From: Dehalococcoidia bacterium | GTDB taxonomy: Bacteria; Chloroflexota; Dehalococcoidia; Lucifugimonadales; UBA3495 | Direction of reading: 5' to 3' | NCBI GenBank assembly: GCA_012959605.1 | Contig: DUCU01000006.1 | Coordinates: 1-48,858 of the forward strand | DNA: 48,858 nucleotides | Part shown: positions 32,515 through 40,754 of the stretch, one piece after another | Position numbering within the stretch: position 1 is the stretch's first letter | How the letters are laid out: each line of letters opens with the position of its first letter | The notes under the pieces: model-generated | Seen by the model: the letters and a program-made list of their open reading frames with translations, nothing else | What the model was told of the DNA's origin: nothing | Database searches by the model: none | Position numbers and translations under genes: made by a program

Positions 32515-32925
32515 CTAGCCTATTACTCGCCATTCAGGGACTTTCTGACCGTTGGCTGTCTCCTCAAATATCACTTCCACGGCGGCACCAACGGGGACAT
32601 CGTCCACCGGAGTGCCGGGAAGGTGGGAGTACATCTGAATGCCAGAGTCTTCATCCAGCGTTATGACTGCCAGGTTGAACGGCTGATCCTGTTGCAACAA
32701 CCTAACGGGGCAGTCATAGACCACACCGTAGTTGTAGATCGTGCCCTTGCCACTCATAAGTTTCCATTCCAAGTTGTCGCCAGACTTACATCGTGTGCAG
32801 GCCGCCACCGGGGGATTGTGGAGCCGGTTACAGGCGCTGCAATTTTGTATTTCCAATCTGCCTGCATTGGCGGCGTCCCAAAATGGTTTCGACAAATCGT
32901 CGGGTATCACACCCTGTTTTACCAT
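32515..32925 (-). CDS. DUF35 Zn-ribbon/OB-fold acyl-CoA-associated protein
   Basis: ATG 32925 has AGGTGGG 4 nt upstream and is preferred over GTG 32934. The 136-residue protein has FWDAANAGRLEIQNCSACNR, a zinc ribbon (C29, C32, C43, C46) and then an OB fold: WKLMSGKGTIYNYGVVYD, FNLAVITLDEDSGIQMYSHL and VPVGAAVEVIFEE. This is the DUF35/OB_aCoA_assoc family, partner of SCP2-type thiolases and aldolases, where it helps bind the CoA substrate. It is the first gene of the minus-strand run DUF35, thiolase, HAD and CoA-transferase pair. Confidence 0.88.
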   Translation of the reverse strand: MVKQGVIPDDLSKPFWDAANAGRLEIQNCSACNRLHNPPVAACTRCKSGDNLEWKLMSGKGTIYNYGVVYDCPVRLLQQDQPFNLAVITLDEDSGIQMYSHLPGTPVDDVPVGAAVEVIFEETANGQKVPEWRVIG

Positions 32926-33077
32926 AATTCCCACCTACTTCTGAATTTTATTGAGCGTAATTGATAACAAAGGTTTTACCGAGTCAACAATATTAACATT
33001 TCCCGATTATGTCAAAACCTAATGGTAGCGAGTTTAGATGTAATTGGCGGTGCCGACCGTTGATCAGTAAAAGTCCA

Positions 33078-33550
33078 TCAGTAATCAAACAACCCAAAAA
33101 TCCACCGGGAAATTGCCGGATCCAGTGGGTTGCAGGGCTGAAGCGCAACGTCTCTTCTCAGATGGCTTGGGCCTCCTGTGGCAATGCGAGGGGCCGGATC
33201 AGCGGCCATACACAGCCCGTCTTGGATACCGTCACCAAGACGAATGATGTCAGAGTCCACTTTGAAAATCTGTTTTGGCGAGTCTGAACAAGGCCTTAAG
33301 AATATCAGTGAACCTGCCCTCGTTCCATCAGCCTCAAGACACAGATCGTACGCTTCCATAAATATCTGCCCAGGGCCGGGGTAATCAAACGCGAAAAATT
33401 CGTCCTCGGCAGTTTCAATTAGTTTGCAGGTGTGGACTTGTAGGGCGACATGTAACCTAACGGCGGCCCCCGAACCGGGAACGTCTAGGCAGTAAAACTG
33501 AGGCTCGTCCATAGGAGCACGGCAACTAAGATTGCAATCTTTTTCGGCAT
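33078..33550 (-). pseudogene. Ricin-B-lectin-like secreted protein, signal peptide out of frame
   Basis: The body frame (to the stop at 33078; an internal ATG at 33512 gives 144 residues) reads PQFYCLDVPGSGAAVRLHVA, LCLEADGTRAGSLIFLRPCS and LQPCNPLDPAISRW, a beta-trefoil ricin-like pattern with paired cysteines. From ATG 33550 a clear signal peptide, MPKKIAILVAVLLWTSLSF, runs in the neighbouring frame and ends at TAG three codons later. Adding one T to the T4 run (A4 at plus 33494-33497) joins it exactly to FYCLDVPGS. Without that base the lectin would have no export signal. This could be a sequencing error, a recent mutation or slippage control. The ligand is unknown. Confidence 0.55.
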
Positions 33551-33770
33551 TGAAACGGAGTATAGCGTTTAAAAACCGTCCCCGCCAGAATGCCTCGACA
33601 CTCTTGAACTACCAACTGACGGATCTTCAATAATTGAGCGTACCGGTGGCCTGCGACATTGACACTTTCAAGCGCCAAACCTACGATGTCTTAGATTGCT
33701 TTATACGTGCTGACCTTACTCATCGGCACGGTTTCTAATGCGCCTTGGCGCTATATTCGGAGATTCGAGC

Positions 33771-35174
33771 ATGCCCACCAAACAAGACATTGCCCTGATC
33801 GCCCATTTGATGCGACGCGCCGGCTTCAGCGAGCCACGTGCCGACCTCGTAGCTCGCGCCGACAAGGGCTACGAAGCTGTTGTCGAGGAACTGCTCCACC
33901 CGGAAGACCAGCCTCCAATTGATGAAGAGCTGATGTATCGGATCCTTCCGGGCTACGAAGGCGCTCTCGGCCCGCCAATCAGCCAGGCTGATTGGATGTT
34001 CCGGATGGTCAACACTCAGCGCCCATTAGAAGAAAAAATCGCACTGTTTTGGCATCAGATGTTTGCCACCAGTAACTCTAAAGTGGACAACCCGCCGGAG
34101 ATTGGCCGCCAGATTGCTATGTTCCGGGAGTATGGACTGGGCAAATACGGTGAGCTGTTGGTTGAATTGGCCAAGTCGCCCGCCATGATTTTCTGGCTGG
34201 ATAACCACGGCAACCACGACGGTTCCATCAATGAGAACTGGGGCCGGGAATTGTTGGAACTCTTCTCCCTTGGAGTGGGCAACTACACCGAGGACGATAT
34301 CAAAAGTGCCGCCAGGGCCTTCACTGGCTGGACCATTGCCCCTAAGATTCCCCGGAATCCCCTAGGCCGTTTCTTCTGGAATTTTGAGTACAAACCCGAG
34401 GATCACGACGACGAAGAAAAGACGTTCTTGGGTCACACGGGAAACCTGAACGGCGAAGACATCATGGGCATCATCGTGGACCAACCAGCTTCGCCACGGT
34501 TCTTGGCCCGACACCTCTACAGGTTCTTTGTTGCTGACGAACCAGACGTTTCTAGTTGGAGTTCCACACCACCCAACGACCCTGCAGCCATCGAGATTCT
34601 GGTTGACGCTTACAACGAATCACATGGAGATATAAGGGCAATACTGCGGGTGCTATTCAACTCTGACTTTTTCAAGACCTCCCAGTTTGCCAGGGTCAAG
34701 AGCCCGGCTGAGCTAATTGTCGGCACTGTGCGCATGGCCGGGAACTATGAAGGGTTCAGGCCCGGATTCAACAACCTGGCTCTAGAGTGCGCATGGCAGG
34801 GACAGGAACTGCTCAACCCGCCCAGCGTGGAAGGTTGGCACACTGGCGCGGCCTGGATCGACGCTGGTGCATTGATGCGCCGTGTCAATTTCGCGGCGGG
34901 TGTCCTGGGAGATATTTCCCACCCTGGTGTCCGAGCAATCGTCGACCGGGTCCAGTTGCAACCGAACAACTCGGCACAAACCATGGTCGCCGTTTGCCTC
35001 GACTCCATAGGACCGCTGCAGGTCAGCGACACAACCCTGAAAGAACTACTCAGCCACGCCCTAAAGGGCGGGGAATTAGCCTGGAACACGCCCGAAGAGA
35101 TCAGCTCCTCAGAAGATAGAGTGAGCAAATTATTAGCCCTGATTGCCGCCTCAAAAGACTATCAATTCGCCTAA
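33771..35174 (+). CDS. DUF1800 family protein, cassette C
   Basis: ATG 33771 (MPTKQDIALIAHLMRRAGF) has GGAG 8 nt upstream and matches the start of copy A (MPDKEQIALMGHLMRRAGF), so the longer frame to 33738 is rejected. The 467 residues equal copy A in length and share nearly all landmarks: LFWHQMFATSNSKVDNPPEI, NENWGRELLELFSLGVGNYT, EDHDDEEKTFLGHTGNLNGE and PPSVEGWHTGAAWIDAG. It is the first gene of cassette C, 49 bp before DUF1501, in the same order as cassette A. No export signal. Function unknown. Confidence 0.88.
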   Translation: MPTKQDIALIAHLMRRAGFSEPRADLVARADKGYEAVVEELLHPEDQPPIDEELMYRILPGYEGALGPPISQADWMFRMVNTQRPLEEKIALFWHQMFATSNSKVDNPPEIGRQIAMFREYGLGKYGELLVELAKSPAMIFWLDNHGNHDGSINENWGRELLELFSLGVGNYTEDDIKSAARAFTGWTIAPKIPRNPLGRFFWNFEYKPEDHDDEEKTFLGHTGNLNGEDIMGIIVDQPASPRFLARHLYRFFVADEPDVSSWSSTPPNDPAAIEILVDAYNESHGDIRAILRVLFNSDFFKTSQFARVKSPAELIVGTVRMAGNYEGFRPGFNNLALECAWQGQELLNPPSVEGWHTGAAWIDAGALMRRVNFAAGVLGDISHPGVRAIVDRVQLQPNNSAQTMVAVCLDSIGPLQVSDTTLKELLSHALKGGELAWNTPEEISSSEDRVSKLLALIAASKDYQFA

Positions 35175-35223
35175 CCCAGGTCGCCTAGCCAAACACCCGG
35201 AATAACTCCGGGGGAGATAGATA

Positions 35224-36360
35224 ATGGCAACAACATCCAAAGACCCCGTCCTGGTCATACTGCAACTCACCGGGGCCAACGATTATCTGAACACGATTGT
35301 TCCCTATACCAACGGCCATTACTGGGACGCACGACCCAAAGTCAACATCCCGGCCGATCAGGTGGTGCCCATTGACGACGATCTAGCTTTCCGGTCGGAT
35401 ATGGATCAGTTCAAAGATATCTACGACAAAGGCAATATGGCCATCGTCCACGGCGTCGGATTTGAGAACTCGCCTCGGTCGCATTTTAGGGCAATGGACA
35501 TTTGGCACACCTGTGAGCCGGACAAGATCGGCACCGACGGCTGGGTGGCCAAGGTAATCAGAGACCTGGACCCCACCGGGGAAAACGTGCTGAAGGGTGT
35601 GAACTTTGGACAAGGTCTGCCCAGGGCAATGACCATGCGTGGTGTGCCGATCACCTCTGTTAATCACCTGGCGACCTACGGCGTGTTCTCATCGGTCTCC
35701 GGGATTAACTCTCAAGACGAACGAACCCAGCTTCTGGACAGCTTTGCTCGGATGTACTCCCCAGCCATTGGCAATGGACTCACCATGGAATACATAGGTC
35801 AGACCGGACTGGATGCTTTGAGGGGCGCCGACATCATCAAGGTTGCTCCTCAGCAGTATTCGTCGACTGTCGAGTACGGCAGCACGTCGATTGCGACCAG
35901 CCTGAAGGACGTGGCCCAGGTGCACTTAGCGGGCCTGGGCACTCAGGTTTTCTACACCTCGCACGGCCCCTTTGACACCCACTTCAACCAGGGCGGCTCC
36001 CACGCTAAGCTCTGGATCGACATCTCCGAGGCCGTGGACAGTTTCTTCGCCGATCTCCAGGAGCACAACGCCAGCGAAAACGTGGTGATGATGATCTTCA
36101 GTGAGTTTGGCCGCCGCGTCCGCGACAACGGTACCGGCACCGACCACGGAGCAGCCGGTGTTGCCTTTGTCATTGGCGACCGAGTCAAGGGCGGAATGTA
36201 CGGAGCGTACCCTTCGCTGAAACCTGAAGACCTCACCCAGGGAGACCTGGAACCGAACTACGACTTCAGAGGCTTGTACTCCACGATAGTGGACAAGTGG
36301 ATGGGTCTGGACGCCGTGCCAATAGTGGGCGGTCAGTTCGAACAAATGTCGTTCGTCTAG
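35224..36360 (+). CDS. DUF1501 family protein, cassette C
   Basis: The 378-residue protein starts MATTSKDPVLVILQLTGAND; GGGGGAGATAGATA precedes the ATG. It keeps FENSPRSHFRAMDIWHTCEP, SHGPFDTHFNQGGSHAKLW and IFSEFGRRVRDNGTGTDHG. Length equals the cassette A copy, and by eye about 70% of residues are the same; the DNA at the 5' ends also aligns without gaps at roughly three-quarters identity. No Tat signal. It is followed after 78 bp by the NHL gene. Alkaline-phosphatase-like metal chemistry is inferred from the fold family; no substrate is known. Confidence 0.88.
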   Translation: MATTSKDPVLVILQLTGANDYLNTIVPYTNGHYWDARPKVNIPADQVVPIDDDLAFRSDMDQFKDIYDKGNMAIVHGVGFENSPRSHFRAMDIWHTCEPDKIGTDGWVAKVIRDLDPTGENVLKGVNFGQGLPRAMTMRGVPITSVNHLATYGVFSSVSGINSQDERTQLLDSFARMYSPAIGNGLTMEYIGQTGLDALRGADIIKVAPQQYSSTVEYGSTSIATSLKDVAQVHLAGLGTQVFYTSHGPFDTHFNQGGSHAKLWIDISEAVDSFFADLQEHNASENVVMMIFSEFGRRVRDNGTGTDHGAAGVAFVIGDRVKGGMYGAYPSLKPEDLTQGDLEPNYDFRGLYSTIVDKWMGLDAVPIVGGQFEQMSFV

Positions 36361-36438
36361 AACACACGGGCATTACGGGCGGGAATATAATTTTTTTTTG
36401 GGCGGGCCTGTTTTGGGTCAGCCTTTTGGAGAGCCGCA

Positions 36439-37437
36439 GTGCTGACAACAGTCGCCGCCGGTCGGGTTTTCGATTACAGCCATTGCATCGGAATGTACAG
36501 CCAGTCTGGCCAGGGATTCTGGACTCCCCAGGATTTTGTATTGGGCAAGAATGGCCGTGTCTATGTACTGAGCCGTGGTGTGGAACAGCTAGGCCAAAGG
36601 GTCAGTAAGATCAGCCTTGACCATGAGTTCCAAGGCCAGTTTGGGTCATTCGGCGGTGAAGACGGACGCTTTATCTGGCCTCGCTCAATAGACGTTGACC
36701 AGGACGGACGCGTCTACGTTTCCGACGAATTTACCAACCGCATTTCTGTATTTGACGCCGAGGGCGCTTTCCGCTTTAACTGGGGCCGGTTTGGCACCGA
36801 TGATGGTTTGCTGAGCGGTCCATCAGGGATCGCCTTCGACTCGCAAGACGACCTCTGGGTAGTCGACAGCCTGAACCACCGGGTGCAACGCTTCGCCAAG
36901 ACCGGTGGGTTCAAGTCGAATTTCGGCCAACAGGGCACTGAAGACGGAAGCTTTGAAATGCCTTGGGGCCTCTGCATCGACCGTAACGACGATATTTACG
37001 TGGCCGACTGGGGCAACAACCGCGTGCAGAAATTCTCCCCGGACGGAAAGCTGCTGGTGAAATTTGAGGGTACGTCAAACGGACTGGGTTCGCTAAAAGG
37101 GCCTTCCGGCGTGGCCGTGGACTCAGAAGGCGACGTATACGTGACCGACTGGGGTAATCACCGCGTTCAGATTTATGATGCCGATGGCCGTTACATCACA
37201 ACCTTGGTGGGAGATGCCCAAGAACCGTCACCCTGGACGCAGACCTACATCAACGCCAACCCCGAGATGATTAAGGCCAGACGGCGGGCCGACATGGAAC
37301 CAGAATGGCGCTTCCGCAGGCCTGTGGCGGTGAATGTCGACGCCGATGACAGGATTGTAGTCTTAGAGTCATACCGCCACCGACTTCAAATCTACAACAA
37401 GCTCAAGGACTACCAGGAACACTCGCTGAACCTGTAG
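36439..37437 (+). CDS. NHL-repeat beta-propeller protein, cassette C
   Basis: GTG 36439 (MLTTVAAGRVFDYSHCIG) has GGAG upstream and aligns with the start of copy A. The 332 residues equal copy A in length and contain about six NHL blades, for example FEMPWGLCIDRNDDIYVADW and GPSGVAVDSEGDVYVTDWG. The conserved tail ARRRADMEPEWRFRRPVAV and YQEHSLNL is shared with copy A but not B. No signal peptide. It is the third gene of cassette C and is convergent with the SMP-30 gene 23 bp away. Confidence 0.85.
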   Translation: MLTTVAAGRVFDYSHCIGMYSQSGQGFWTPQDFVLGKNGRVYVLSRGVEQLGQRVSKISLDHEFQGQFGSFGGEDGRFIWPRSIDVDQDGRVYVSDEFTNRISVFDAEGAFRFNWGRFGTDDGLLSGPSGIAFDSQDDLWVVDSLNHRVQRFAKTGGFKSNFGQQGTEDGSFEMPWGLCIDRNDDIYVADWGNNRVQKFSPDGKLLVKFEGTSNGLGSLKGPSGVAVDSEGDVYVTDWGNHRVQIYDADGRYITTLVGDAQEPSPWTQTYINANPEMIKARRRADMEPEWRFRRPVAVNVDADDRIVVLESYRHRLQIYNKLKDYQEHSLNL

Positions 37438-37459
37438 CCCGAATTCGCAGTCGCCAGTC

Positions 37460-38368
37460 TTACGCGGGGAACAGCACTGACCCCTTGTGCCCTGTGTTGG
37501 CGACTTTGAACAGATGTCCGCCGTGGGTGGTCACGTACAGTATATCCAATCCGCGCCCGCCAAAGGCACAGTTGGTTGGCCAGTCAACTGGCGTCGGGTG
37601 GGTTTCCAACACCCGCCCTGAAGGTGAAAACACGTAGATCATCGGTCCCGGTCCAGCCTGACGCCAACCACCGCAAGCAATGATGTTCCCCTCGGTGTCC
37701 AAACACATGCCGTCCAGTCCTCGGTGCACGCCCCTGAAGTCCTCCCCAAACGAGTGCAAAACCATATGTTCGCCCAAGGTATCGTCATCCAGCAGAGGAT
37801 AGGCGCGCAGTTCCCGTACGCCATCGTAATCACTCTGAATCACATAGAGTGTCCGTTCGTCATCGGATAGCAGCAGGCCGTTGGGCGCCGTCGTCCCGTA
37901 GGTCATGCGCTGAAGAGTCCAACCGCCTTCAGCATCAAGATCTGGGTTTAACCGCAGCACCGAGGCGTGGTCTATCTCTCGATTCTCAGCGAGAATCTGC
38001 CGGTTTGGGTCGGTGAACCAGATGCGGCCCTTCAGGTCAATGGCCAGGTCGTTTGGCGTATTGTGGCGTTTGCCGTCCAGCAGGTTCGGCAACGGCATGT
38101 TGGAGCCGTCTGGTGCGAAGTGGAGTATCGTCCGTCCGCCACCGGAACAGCCAAACAGGCGACCTTCAGCGTCGAACATCAGCCCGTTTGTGCCGTTGGT
38201 GTTCGTCCGGTACTCGGTGACCTCTCCGGAGTCCGGGTTATAACGCATGATTCTGCTGTTTGGGATGTCGGTAAACAGCATGGCTTCACCGTCCCATGCT
38301 GGGCCTTCCGAAGTTCCACCGTAGGGCCCGGCAACCAGTTCAAAATCCCAGTCCATTGCTCCCTCCAT
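37460..38368 (-). CDS. SMP-30/gluconolactonase-like protein
   Basis: The 302-residue six-bladed propeller has the SMP-30 metal-site pattern: GTSEGPAWDGEAMLFTDI (Glu21), HNTPNDLAIDLKGRIWFTDP (Asn), APNGLLLSDDERTLYV, and LDGMCLDTEGNIIACGG (Asp). These enzymes are calcium-dependent lactonases that open sugar or aromatic lactones. ATG 38368 (GGAGG 6 nt upstream) is chosen; TTG 38380 and ATG 38356 are in frame and possible. It lies 18 bp downstream of the large alpha/beta hydrolase gene and is surely co-transcribed, so the two hydrolases may act on successive ester or lactone intermediates. Confidence 0.85.
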   Translation of the reverse strand: MEGAMDWDFELVAGPYGGTSEGPAWDGEAMLFTDIPNSRIMRYNPDSGEVTEYRTNTNGTNGLMFDAEGRLFGCSGGGRTILHFAPDGSNMPLPNLLDGKRHNTPNDLAIDLKGRIWFTDPNRQILAENREIDHASVLRLNPDLDAEGGWTLQRMTYGTTAPNGLLLSDDERTLYVIQSDYDGVRELRAYPLLDDDTLGEHMVLHSFGEDFRGVHRGLDGMCLDTEGNIIACGGWRQAGPGPMIYVFSPSGRVLETHPTPVDWPTNCAFGGRGLDILYVTTHGGHLFKVANTGHKGSVLFPA

Positions 38369-38386
38369 CAATCCCTCCAAAGCCTC

Positions 38387-40363
38387 TTAGGCTGTCAGAT
38401 AGTCGTAGTGCTCACCGGCCAGGTCAACTATCCGATCCAAGTCTTCATCAAGCAGGTAACGCTGGTCAATCAAATCTTTAGTCGCCTGTTTCACCAACCC
38501 CAGGTACTGGTCTTTAGAGTCGTATCTCTCTTTGATGGACTGACGCTGGTCTCCGGACTCCTCCCGTTTTTCGCGGGTGGCCGGGAACGGAATCATGGAA
38601 CCCCGCAGCGTGCCGCCGGACGCCCCTCCGGTGCCAATAACCTGTCCGCCTCCGCCTATGTCCGGGTGACGCAGGTTCCAACCGGCGTGGGTGGCCAATG
38701 GCACAGTGATGAACGGGAGGCGGATGCCTGAGATTTCGTTGGCGTCTTCGTCAACTGCTGACACCTGATGCGGAAACACCTTTCCGATTACGGCTGGTGT
38801 CTTCGTTGGGACCATCGGATTAGGGCCAAAGTCCAGGCGGGTAAAGCGGCGGGCAGGGTTGGGCAGTTTCGCTCCTGGGATTCTGCCGAAGGCCTCCGCA
38901 ACACCTTCCGGACTAACCGCCGTGCCATCATCGATTCTTGGGTGCTGACTCGGCGGCGCGGCTTCTCCAGTAGTTACCCAGCGGTCTAGGTTGGTCAGAG
39001 CAGCCCGCAGCAGACCTCGGTACTCGATGATGTTGAACTTGTGCTGGCCGTGATAATTGTCCGCATCGTTGTCTACGGGCGGGAAAGCTCCCAGAGCATG
39101 CTGTGCTCCGGAAATGACGTAGATGCGCACTTCGTCGGGCGCTGCCATGTCTTTGTCTCCAGCGATGTTGCTGTGCATCAAAGAACCATGACCAGCCCAG
39201 TACTCCGACGGCGTATGGGTGTACATGATCTTGGGCAGTTCGCCTTGGGCAGATAGTCGAGTTAGGATTCCATCCGTCAGACCAGTCTCGGGGTCAGTCT
39301 GGGTGGCGTCGCTGAACGGGAACAGACTGTTGCCGCTCCGAGTGGCCTGGCTGGAAGGCTGGGCGAACCGGTTATTGAACTCGCCCATCTTGCCGCCGGC
39401 CACATGGGGCATGAAACCATCAAATGCTAAGCGTCCTTCTTCGTCACGATTTAGACCAAGATAGAGGAACAACCGCAAAAATCGTGCGCTTTGTGAGACG
39501 CCAAAGCTATAGGCGTAATCAATCAGTCCGGCCAGCGGGTTTCCTTCTGCTGACGATGCGTACCTGAAGAACGTAGCCGAGTCCCTGGTTGCCAGATTGC
39601 CGAGCCCTACTACCGGCGCGCCGGTGGTCGTATAGATTACCTGGTAAACCTTGCCCGGCTCGAAACCTGCTGGCAGGTGCACGTGGCTATCGTCCGCGAC
39701 GGCAGTCCCGTTCTCTAATCGGGCAAATGACCACTGGTCTCTGGGGACGATCTGCTCTGAAGCATCTTCATGTTCTTGTACAGTCATCACTGCGGACTGG
39801 TCATTAACGTCGCTGGCCTTGTAGGCCTGGTGGTTGCGACTGGAAAGGAATTCAACCTGAGATGGCGAGTTCAATTGGAAAGTTACGACAATCTTGCCGG
39901 AGACCGGTCCACCTGAAGTTACGGCATCCGGGATGTTGACCCGAAGCATCCCCGGTACATCGGGCACGTCATGCTGCCAGGCACACCAGACCACTGTGTA
40001 ACCCTGTCGCATCAAGAAGCCATTGCCTGGGTCAATGGGGGCGTCTGGCGACTGGTCCGGCGCACTGTTAATGTTTCTGAGGGCCAGTTGTTTTCCGCGG
40101 TTGGGCACATCCATCAGGATACGACGGTTGCCGAGTTTAGCGTCTACGGGCCTCAGGATACGAAAGTCCGAGTAAAACTCGACCAGTCCATCCGCGTTTC
40201 TGGGGGCCAGTTCTATGTCGGCGATAGTCTCGTTGGCACTGTGCTTTGGGTCCGCAACGAAATGAACCACGCCGTCCAGTTGCTCGTAGGCCCCGGCATC
40301 TCCGAAGACCTGGCCTCCGGCATACGGGTTAGTGGACTTGATCTCGATCGATTTGACTGGCAT
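38387..40363 (-). CDS. Alpha/beta hydrolase domain-containing protein (Abhydrolase_10-like)
   Basis: A 658-residue protein that opens VKSIEIKSTNPYAGGQVFGDAGAYEQLDG, as in large secreted or cytosolic esterases of the PF20091 type. The nucleophile elbow is SFGVSQSARFLR (Ser290, GxSxS), and GAQHALGAFPPVDNDADNY likely supplies the catalytic His. The C-terminus has RRFTRLDFGPNPMVP and THAGWNLRHPDIGGGGQVIG, conserved in this family. No signal peptide is visible. AAGGA precedes ATG 40363. The reaction is probably ester hydrolysis; the substrate is unknown. First gene of a two-gene operon with the SMP-30 lactonase. Confidence 0.82.
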   Translation of the reverse strand: MPVKSIEIKSTNPYAGGQVFGDAGAYEQLDGVVHFVADPKHSANETIADIELAPRNADGLVEFYSDFRILRPVDAKLGNRRILMDVPNRGKQLALRNINSAPDQSPDAPIDPGNGFLMRQGYTVVWCAWQHDVPDVPGMLRVNIPDAVTSGGPVSGKIVVTFQLNSPSQVEFLSSRNHQAYKASDVNDQSAVMTVQEHEDASEQIVPRDQWSFARLENGTAVADDSHVHLPAGFEPGKVYQVIYTTTGAPVVGLGNLATRDSATFFRYASSAEGNPLAGLIDYAYSFGVSQSARFLRLFLYLGLNRDEEGRLAFDGFMPHVAGGKMGEFNNRFAQPSSQATRSGNSLFPFSDATQTDPETGLTDGILTRLSAQGELPKIMYTHTPSEYWAGHGSLMHSNIAGDKDMAAPDEVRIYVISGAQHALGAFPPVDNDADNYHGQHKFNIIEYRGLLRAALTNLDRWVTTGEAAPPSQHPRIDDGTAVSPEGVAEAFGRIPGAKLPNPARRFTRLDFGPNPMVPTKTPAVIGKVFPHQVSAVDEDANEISGIRLPFITVPLATHAGWNLRHPDIGGGGQVIGTGGASGGTLRGSMIPFPATREKREESGDQRQSIKERYDSKDQYLGLVKQATKDLIDQRYLLDEDLDRIVDLAGEHYDYLTA

Positions 40364-40416
40364 TGCACGTCCTTTTTAAATCAGGTCTAAAGACAATTTT
40401 GATGTTGGCTGGGATT

Positions 40417-40650
40417 CTAACCCAAGTCGGTAAACAGAGTGACCGTTACCCCGGAAGATTCTATTCTTTCCCTTTCCGGCGCTGGAATCCCCAACAGGGT
40501 GCCAAGTAGGTATTCGTTATATTCGCCCAGTAACGGGCCAGGAGTCCTGACCTCTGCGGGGGTTTTGGAAAACCGGGTAGTTGGGGTATGAGCAAATCGA
40601 TTTTTGGCCGAGTCTCCAGGCATGTAACAAACAGTTAACATCTTCGACAT
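40417..40650 (-). pseudogene. CaiB/BaiF CoA-transferase C-terminal remnant
   Basis: The frame reads GDSAKNRFAHTPTTRFSKT then PAEVRTPGPLLGEYNEYLLGTLLGI, which is the C-terminal 60-70 residues of a family III CoA-transferase (form TPAxIRRPAPLLGEHNEEVLG). Everything before is missing: the catalytic domain would need another 330 residues, and the ABC transporter gene lies directly upstream on the other strand. It is a third CoA-transferase locus in the window, now only a fragment, and shows that the boundary before the transporter operon is a recombination scar. Confidence 0.65.
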
Positions 40651-40754
40651 ATGTACGAAACACCAACAAGCGATAATAACCGCTAATTGGTAATATTATT
40701 CTTTGTGGAAATCCCACTCTCCGTTGCCATTTTTGGCTACGCAGGAGTTCGTTT

